Source: JANXXV01 sp038230275
GTDB lineage: Bacteria; Acidobacteriota; Terriglobia; Bryobacterales; Bryobacteraceae
DNA: 18,638 nt
Assembly: GCA_038230275.1 (NCBI GenBank)
Contig: JBBRNO010000134.1
Span: forward strand, 1 to 18,638
Direction of reading: 5' to 3'
Shown: positions 14,903 to 18,638 of the stretch, in pieces
Layout: every line of letters starts with the position of its first letter
Position numbering within the stretch: the first letter of the stretch is position 1
The notes under the pieces: model-generated
Databases searched by the model: none
What the model was told of the DNA's origin: nothing
Seen by the model: only the letters and a program-made list of their open reading frames with translations
Made by a program: the position numbers and the translations under genes

Positions 14903-15590
14903 ATGAATCTCAGTAAGTTCATAGCCGCCACCTTGGTTGCGGCCAACTGTAGCTTTTTGTTCGCGCAAACCATACCCGCTCCAGCAGCAACAGACGCAGC
15001 TTCGGTATCGAAACCGGACGAAGATCACGGATGTTTAAGGTTCTACCGAACTATAGGACGGTCAACGACCCAAGCATACGTATCAGCGCGATCACAACGA
15101 AGGACAAATTCAAACGGGTTGGGCATTATTTTGATCCGTTTACGTTCGGATACCTGACAGTGATCGCCGGTATTGAACAGGCAACTGACGTCAAACCCGG
15201 CTATGGCCAAGGATTGAACGGGTACGCAAAAAGGTACTGAGCCGACTTCACCGACGGGTTTACCAACGAACTCTTTGTGACCGGTGTGTTTCCTACATTG
15301 CTGCACCACGATCCGCGGTACATCCGAAAGGGTGAGGGTAACGCTCCGGCGCGGACTGGTTACGCTCTTAGCCGCATTCGGGTGGACGCGCCGTTAATCT
15401 TTCGGAATTTGCCGGAAATATCGCATCGGGCGCTATCTCCACTGCTTACTATCCTAGTGACGAGCGGAATGTCGGCGGTATCTTCAGCCGGATGTCGACG
15501 CAGATCGCCTACGATTCTCTCTTCAACGTGCTGAAAGAGTTCTATCCCGAAATCGGCAAGAAGCTGTCCAGGAAACACTCCACCAATTAG
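14903..15590 (+). pseudogene. Decayed secreted acidobacterial protein gene
   Basis: The gene starts well: GAGG lies upstream of the ATG at 14903, then comes a signal peptide (MNLSKFIAATLVAANCSFLFAQ). The frame shifts near 15025-15030. In the new frame it reads RMFKVLPNYRTVND, FDPFTFGYLTVIAGIEQAT, PGYGQGLNGYAKRY, and then hits a TGA at 15238-15240. It continues in the same frame through DGFTNELFVTGVFPTLLHHDPRY and shifts again near 15380. The third frame reads EFAGNIASGAISTAYYP, STQIAYDSLFNVLKEFYPEI and ends at TAG 15588-15590. Joined, this is a complete copy of a roughly 225-residue secreted protein family that I associate with acidobacterial genomes and whose function is unknown. Three separate lesions make a sequencing error unlikely. 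It lies 3 nt from the end of the convergent gene. Confidence 0.85.
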
Positions 15591-15593
15591 ACG

Positions 15594-16124
15594 CTAGTTC
15601 TTCTTACCAGTGATGTCGCGCTGGAGATCGGCCACAATCGAATCCGCAATCCGGTTCAGGTCGTCCGGGTTAGTGCTCTTCGGGCGCTTATACAGCGACC
15701 AGATCACTTTCTTCGACGCGCGTTCCACCAGGAAGATGTTACCCCGATTGCGGCTGAATCCGCCCAATCGCACCATCGGCTCTTCCTTCACAGACTGACT
15801 GTCCTTGTCTTTGTCCTTACCCGTCTTCTTGTCGTCCTTCGCGTTCTTATCAACAGGCTTTTCCGGTGGAGGCGGCGGCGGGTAGAGTTCTAATATCTTC
15901 TTCTCGAACGTATCTCCCAGCCGGTCGGTAAAAATCGCATCAGCCAGTTTCGGATCGGTCACCACTTGATATTGGTGATGCTGCGTCAGACTCTTCGCCA
16001 GGTATTGATCGAGCCCACCGCTCATTGGCAGGATGTAGACGTTCTGCACTTGTGACAATTCGGGGAAAGCGGCGCACCAGGCGCTCCCCACCATCAGCGA
16101 CAGCAACAACAAACGGCTATTCAT
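15594..16124 (-). CDS. Secreted hypothetical protein with Pro/Lys-rich linker
   Basis: The product is 176 residues from the ATG at 16124. That start is chosen because GAGG lies 5 nt upstream and the protein then begins with a clear signal peptide (MNSRLLLLSLMVGSAWCAAF). The open frame runs further upstream but there overlaps the divergent glycosyltransferase gene. Two conserved blocks, VYILPMSGGLDQYLAKSLT...YQVVTDPKLADAIFTD and FLVERASKKVIWSLYKRP...ADSIVADL, flank a linker with six prolines and a Lys/Asp-rich run. The layout matches an unnamed family I associate with acidobacterial genomes, in which the second block describes a product of comparing values such as those of lipoprotein-like assembly factors; its true function is unknown. 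A soluble periplasmic location is inferred. It is divergent from the GT2 gene by 37 bp. Confidence 0.78.
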   Translation of the reverse strand: MNSRLLLLSLMVGSAWCAAFPELSQVQNVYILPMSGGLDQYLAKSLTQHHQYQVVTDPKLADAIFTDRLGDTFEKKILELYPPPPPPEKPVDKNAKDDKKTGKDKDKDSQSVKEEPMVRLGGFSRNRGNIFLVERASKKVIWSLYKRPKSTNPDDLNRIADSIVADLQRDITGKKN

Positions 16125-16161
16125 GACAACCTCATCATAACGTGGATCACCTGCGCTACAG

Positions 16162-16851
16162 TTGAGCTTTGTGTATAAGGAACACTCCATCACGGTCATC
16201 ATTCCGTGCCTCAATGAAGAACAGGGCATCGAAAAGGTGCTTCGCCGGATGCCGCCATTTGTTGACCAGGTAATCGTGGTCGACAATGGTTCCACCGACC
16301 GAACCTCAGACGTGGCGAAAAGCCTTGGCGCGGAGGTCATTCGCGAGGAAGTCCGTGGTTATGGACGCGCCTACAAGAAAGGTTTCTCGGGCGCCACCGG
16401 CGATATCATTGTCACTCTGGACGGCGACCACAGCTATCCGCCCGATGCCATCTCCTACTTAATAGAAGCGTTCCTCCACCTGGAAGTGGATTTTCTGAAT
16501 GCCTCCCGGTTCCCGGTACGAGACCGGCGCGCCATGAGTTTCAAGCATAAGTTCGGGAACTTCGTCCTGTCGATTGCCATGTCCGTCCTCTATTTTCGTT
16601 GGGTGCGCGATTCGCAATCGGGAATGTGGGTCTTCCGCCGCTCGATCCTGGAATCCATGACCTTGGAATCCGACGGCATGGCGTTCTCGGAGGAAATCAA
16701 GATTGAAGCGTTGAAATCCCGCGACGTTCGCTTTGCGGAGATTTCCATCCAGTACTCATCGCGACTGGGCGAAATCAAGCTGAACCCATGGCGCGATGGC
16801 TTCAACAACCTGTACTTCCTCCTGAAGAAGAGATTCTCCAAACGCAAATGA
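16162..16851 (+). CDS. GT2 glycosyltransferase, DPM1/polyprenyl-phosphate type
   Basis: The product, 229 residues, is a single GT-A domain: VTVIIPCLNEE, VIVVDNGSTDRTSDVA, VRGYGRAYKKGF, the catalytic DGDHSYPP, a conserved SQSGMWVFRR acceptor-side motif and FSEEIKIEAL. These place it with enzymes that move a sugar from a nucleotide donor to polyprenyl phosphate or to a lipid-linked glycan. It lacks the C-terminal membrane helices found in some relatives. The start is uncertain: TTG at 16162 or GTG at 16171, neither with a strong ribosome binding site. The stop overlaps the next ATG (ATGA), so it is translationally coupled to the next glycosyltransferase. Confidence 0.88.
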   Translation: MSFVYKEHSITVIIPCLNEEQGIEKVLRRMPPFVDQVIVVDNGSTDRTSDVAKSLGAEVIREEVRGYGRAYKKGFSGATGDIIVTLDGDHSYPPDAISYLIEAFLHLEVDFLNASRFPVRDRRAMSFKHKFGNFVLSIAMSVLYFRWVRDSQSGMWVFRRSILESMTLESDGMAFSEEIKIEALKSRDVRFAEISIQYSSRLGEIKLNPWRDGFNNLYFLLKKRFSKRK

Positions 16852-17819
16852 GCGTATCGGTGGTCATCCCGAACTGGAACGGAAGTCAGCGTCTCGAAAC
16901 TCTTTTGAAACAACTTCCGGCCCAGACAAGTCCAATTGCGGAGGTTATCGTCGTCGACAACGGCTCTCAAGACAACTCGGTTGACATCGCCGCATCTCTG
17001 GGCGCCCGGGTGATTCGTTTCGAGCGAAATGCCGGATTCAGCGCGGCGGTGAATCGTGGCGTGGCGGAGTGCAATTCGACCTGTGTAGCGATTTTAAACA
17101 ATGATGTTAGACTTCAACCCGATTGGCTGGCGCGATTGGTGGCTCAATTGGAGGTCCCCGGAGTGTGGTTCGCCACCGGAAAGCTCCTCAACACCAAGCG
17201 CCCGGACACACTGGACGGCTCATTCGACGCGATCAGCCGTGGGGGATGCTCATGGCGGTGCGGTCACGGCAGGGCGGACGGGCCGGTCTGGAACAAGGGT
17301 GGTGAAGTCTTTTTCCCGCCGTTCACAGCATTAGTGATGAAAACAGACCTCTTCCGGCGCGTCGGCGGGCTGGACGAACGCCTGGAGTCGTACTTGGAAG
17401 ATGTGGATTTTGGGTTACGCAGTGGGTCGAAGGGATACACCGGCAGTTACGTCCCTGGCGCCGTCGCATTTCACGAGGGCAGCGCCACTTTAGGAGAATG
17501 GAATCCTCGAACTGTACGCCAGATTGCAAGGAACCAAGTCTTGCTGGTAGCTAAGCACTACCCAATTGGCTTCGTTTGGAAGTTTGGTTGGCCCATTGCT
17601 GTCGGTCAGTTGTTGTGGGGATTAGTGGCACTGCGCCACGGGACCGGAGTTGCTTATCTTCGTGGCAAGATAGAAGGGTTGCGAATGTTTCGCCAGATGC
17701 GCGGGGCGGGGGATGCTGCAATTCCTGCGATTCTGCTGGAAAGCGAGCGACAGATTCTCGAGCTGCAGCGGCAGACCGGTTTTGATTGGTACTGGCGGAT
17801 CTATTTTGCGTTAGTCTGA
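16848..17819 (+). CDS. GT2 glycosyltransferase, rhamnosyltransferase-like
   Basis: The product is 323 residues from the ATG at 16848, which overlaps the previous stop by 4 nt. The open frame starts earlier, but the earlier part lies inside the previous gene. The GT-A domain has VVIPNWNG, VIVVDNGSQDNS, ERNAGFSAAVNRG, the DxD-like LNNDVRLQPDW, and YLEDVDFGLRSGSKGY, with a following His (AFHEGSA). A hydrophobic C-terminal stretch (GFVWKFGWPIAVGQLLWGL) may attach it to the membrane. Enzymes of this kind often add rhamnose or similar sugars to surface polysaccharides; the donor is not readable. The next glycosyltransferase begins 12 bp after the stop. Confidence 0.9.
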   Translation: MSVSVVIPNWNGSQRLETLLKQLPAQTSPIAEVIVVDNGSQDNSVDIAASLGARVIRFERNAGFSAAVNRGVAECNSTCVAILNNDVRLQPDWLARLVAQLEVPGVWFATGKLLNTKRPDTLDGSFDAISRGGCSWRCGHGRADGPVWNKGGEVFFPPFTALVMKTDLFRRVGGLDERLESYLEDVDFGLRSGSKGYTGSYVPGAVAFHEGSATLGEWNPRTVRQIARNQVLLVAKHYPIGFVWKFGWPIAVGQLLWGLVALRHGTGVAYLRGKIEGLRMFRQMRGAGDAAIPAILLESERQILELQRQTGFDWYWRIYFALV

Positions 17820-17831
17820 CACGGACTTGAT

Positions 17832-18638
17832 ATGGTCGGGATTGTCATAGTCACCTACAATTCGCAGGAAGTCATTGGGGATTGTCTCGATGCGTGCCTA
17901 CGTTGTGGCGGTGTCCGTGTCGTGGTGGTGGACAACAACTCCAAGGACGATACGCTCGACCAAATCCGCCGCCGTCCGGGCGTCCGGTTGGTTGCGAATC
18001 GCAACAATCGGGGATTTGCCGGCGCATGTAACCAAGGTATCGCGCTACTGGATACACGTTTAGTTCTGCTGCTGAATCCGGACGCCGTACTGGTGTCGGG
18101 CTTCAAATCTCTGGCCGAAGCAGTAGGCCAGGCGGGATTCGCCGCGGCTGGAGGCAGACTAACCAATGCGGATGGGACAACGCAGGCGGGGTTCAATGTC
18201 CGCGGGTTCCCAACGGCTTGGACGCTGAGCTTTGAAGCGCTGGGCCTGAACTCGTTGTGGCCGGGAAATCCGGTGAACCGGCGCTATCGGCCGGGCGTGT
18301 CCGATTTGGAGCAGACCGATTTGGATCATACTGACGTCGATCAACCGGCAGGCGCCTTTTTGATGATCAGAAAGGCAGCGTGGGAAGCAATTGGCGGATT
18401 CGATGAGGGATTCTATCCGGTGTGGTTCGAAGACGTAGATTTTTGCCTGCGATTACGCCGGCAAGGCTTTCGAATCGCATACGTTCCTTCGGCTGTCGCC
18501 CGCCACCGGGGTGGGCATTCAGCGGATAAATTAACTTTTGCGGCACGCCAGCTATATTGGTATGGTAGCCTTCTTAGATACGCGGCGAAGCACTTTTCGG
18601 CGTCATCCAGCCGCGTGGTGAGTCTGTCTGTAGCTGTA
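17832..18638 (+). CDS. GT2 glycosyltransferase, partial at window end
   Basis: The frame runs from ATG 17832 without a stop to the last base, giving 269 residues with the 3' end outside the window. It starts MVGIVIVTYNSQEVIGDCL and shows VVVVDNNSKDDT, NRNNRGFAGACNQG, the DxD-like LLLNPDAVL, the GAFLMIRKAAWEAIGGFDE stretch, VWFEDVDFCLRLRRQGF and the His-rich ARHRGGHS. This is the WcaA/rhamnosyltransferase-like GT2 type. Its similarity in layout to the preceding gene suggests an old duplication or, more simply, a common family. It is the third glycosyltransferase gene in a row with short gaps, so probably one transcript. Confidence 0.88.
   Translation, partial: MVGIVIVTYNSQEVIGDCLDACLRCGGVRVVVVDNNSKDDTLDQIRRRPGVRLVANRNNRGFAGACNQGIALLDTRLVLLLNPDAVLVSGFKSLAEAVGQAGFAAAGGRLTNADGTTQAGFNVRGFPTAWTLSFEALGLNSLWPGNPVNRRYRPGVSDLEQTDLDHTDVDQPAGAFLMIRKAAWEAIGGFDEGFYPVWFEDVDFCLRLRRQGFRIAYVPSAVARHRGGHSADKLTFAARQLYWYGSLLRYAAKHFSASSSRVVSLSVAV

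Overview
The window looks like a chromosomal segment of an Acidobacteriota bacterium, probably near Solibacter/Bryobacter. The reasons are a secreted VWFA-related protein of the acidobacterial type, a DUF4159-like gene start, two secreted protein families I associate with acidobacterial genomes (one broken), a PEP-CTERM protein, and moderately high GC with several TTG/GTG starts. The placement is by family recognition, not by a search.

Left part (1-5332). On the minus strand lie a truncated DUF4159-type gene, a secreted VWA protein, and a single-domain response regulator 3 nt upstream of the VWA gene. Next come tRNA-Arg(CCT) with a good sigma70-type promoter, and purD (TTG start with a clear ribosome binding site). 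purD is divergent from mnmG (plus strand) across 48 bp.

Chromosome-partition part (5333-8191). About 1.1 kb without a convincing gene separates mnmG from parA. rsmG, which often sits here in other bacteria, is not recognisable. The stretch carries three near-identical parS palindromes (core GTTCCACGTGGAAC); the third overlaps the likely parA promoter. parA and parB overlap by 41 nt. A tRNA with anticodon CAT lies convergent to parB, 1 nt away.

Surface-polysaccharide part (8507-13557). A promoter-like site precedes three tightly packed genes: a Wzt-type ABC ATPase with a C-terminal polysaccharide-binding domain, a SAM methyltransferase with a long coiled-coil tail, and an 801-residue GT2-GT4 fusion glycosyltransferase. 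The set resembles the logic of the WbdD/Wzt O-antigen systems, in which a methyltransferase with a coiled-coil ruler caps the chain and Wzt reads the cap. No Wzm permease is present in the window.

Right part (13558-18638). A structured leader precedes a PEP-CTERM surface protein. Then come a decayed secreted-protein gene (two frameshifts and one internal stop), a minus-strand secreted protein with a Pro/Lys-rich linker, and a run of three GT2 glycosyltransferase genes. The last of these runs off the window edge. The glycosyltransferases and the PEP-CTERM protein fit an extracellular-polysaccharide locus.
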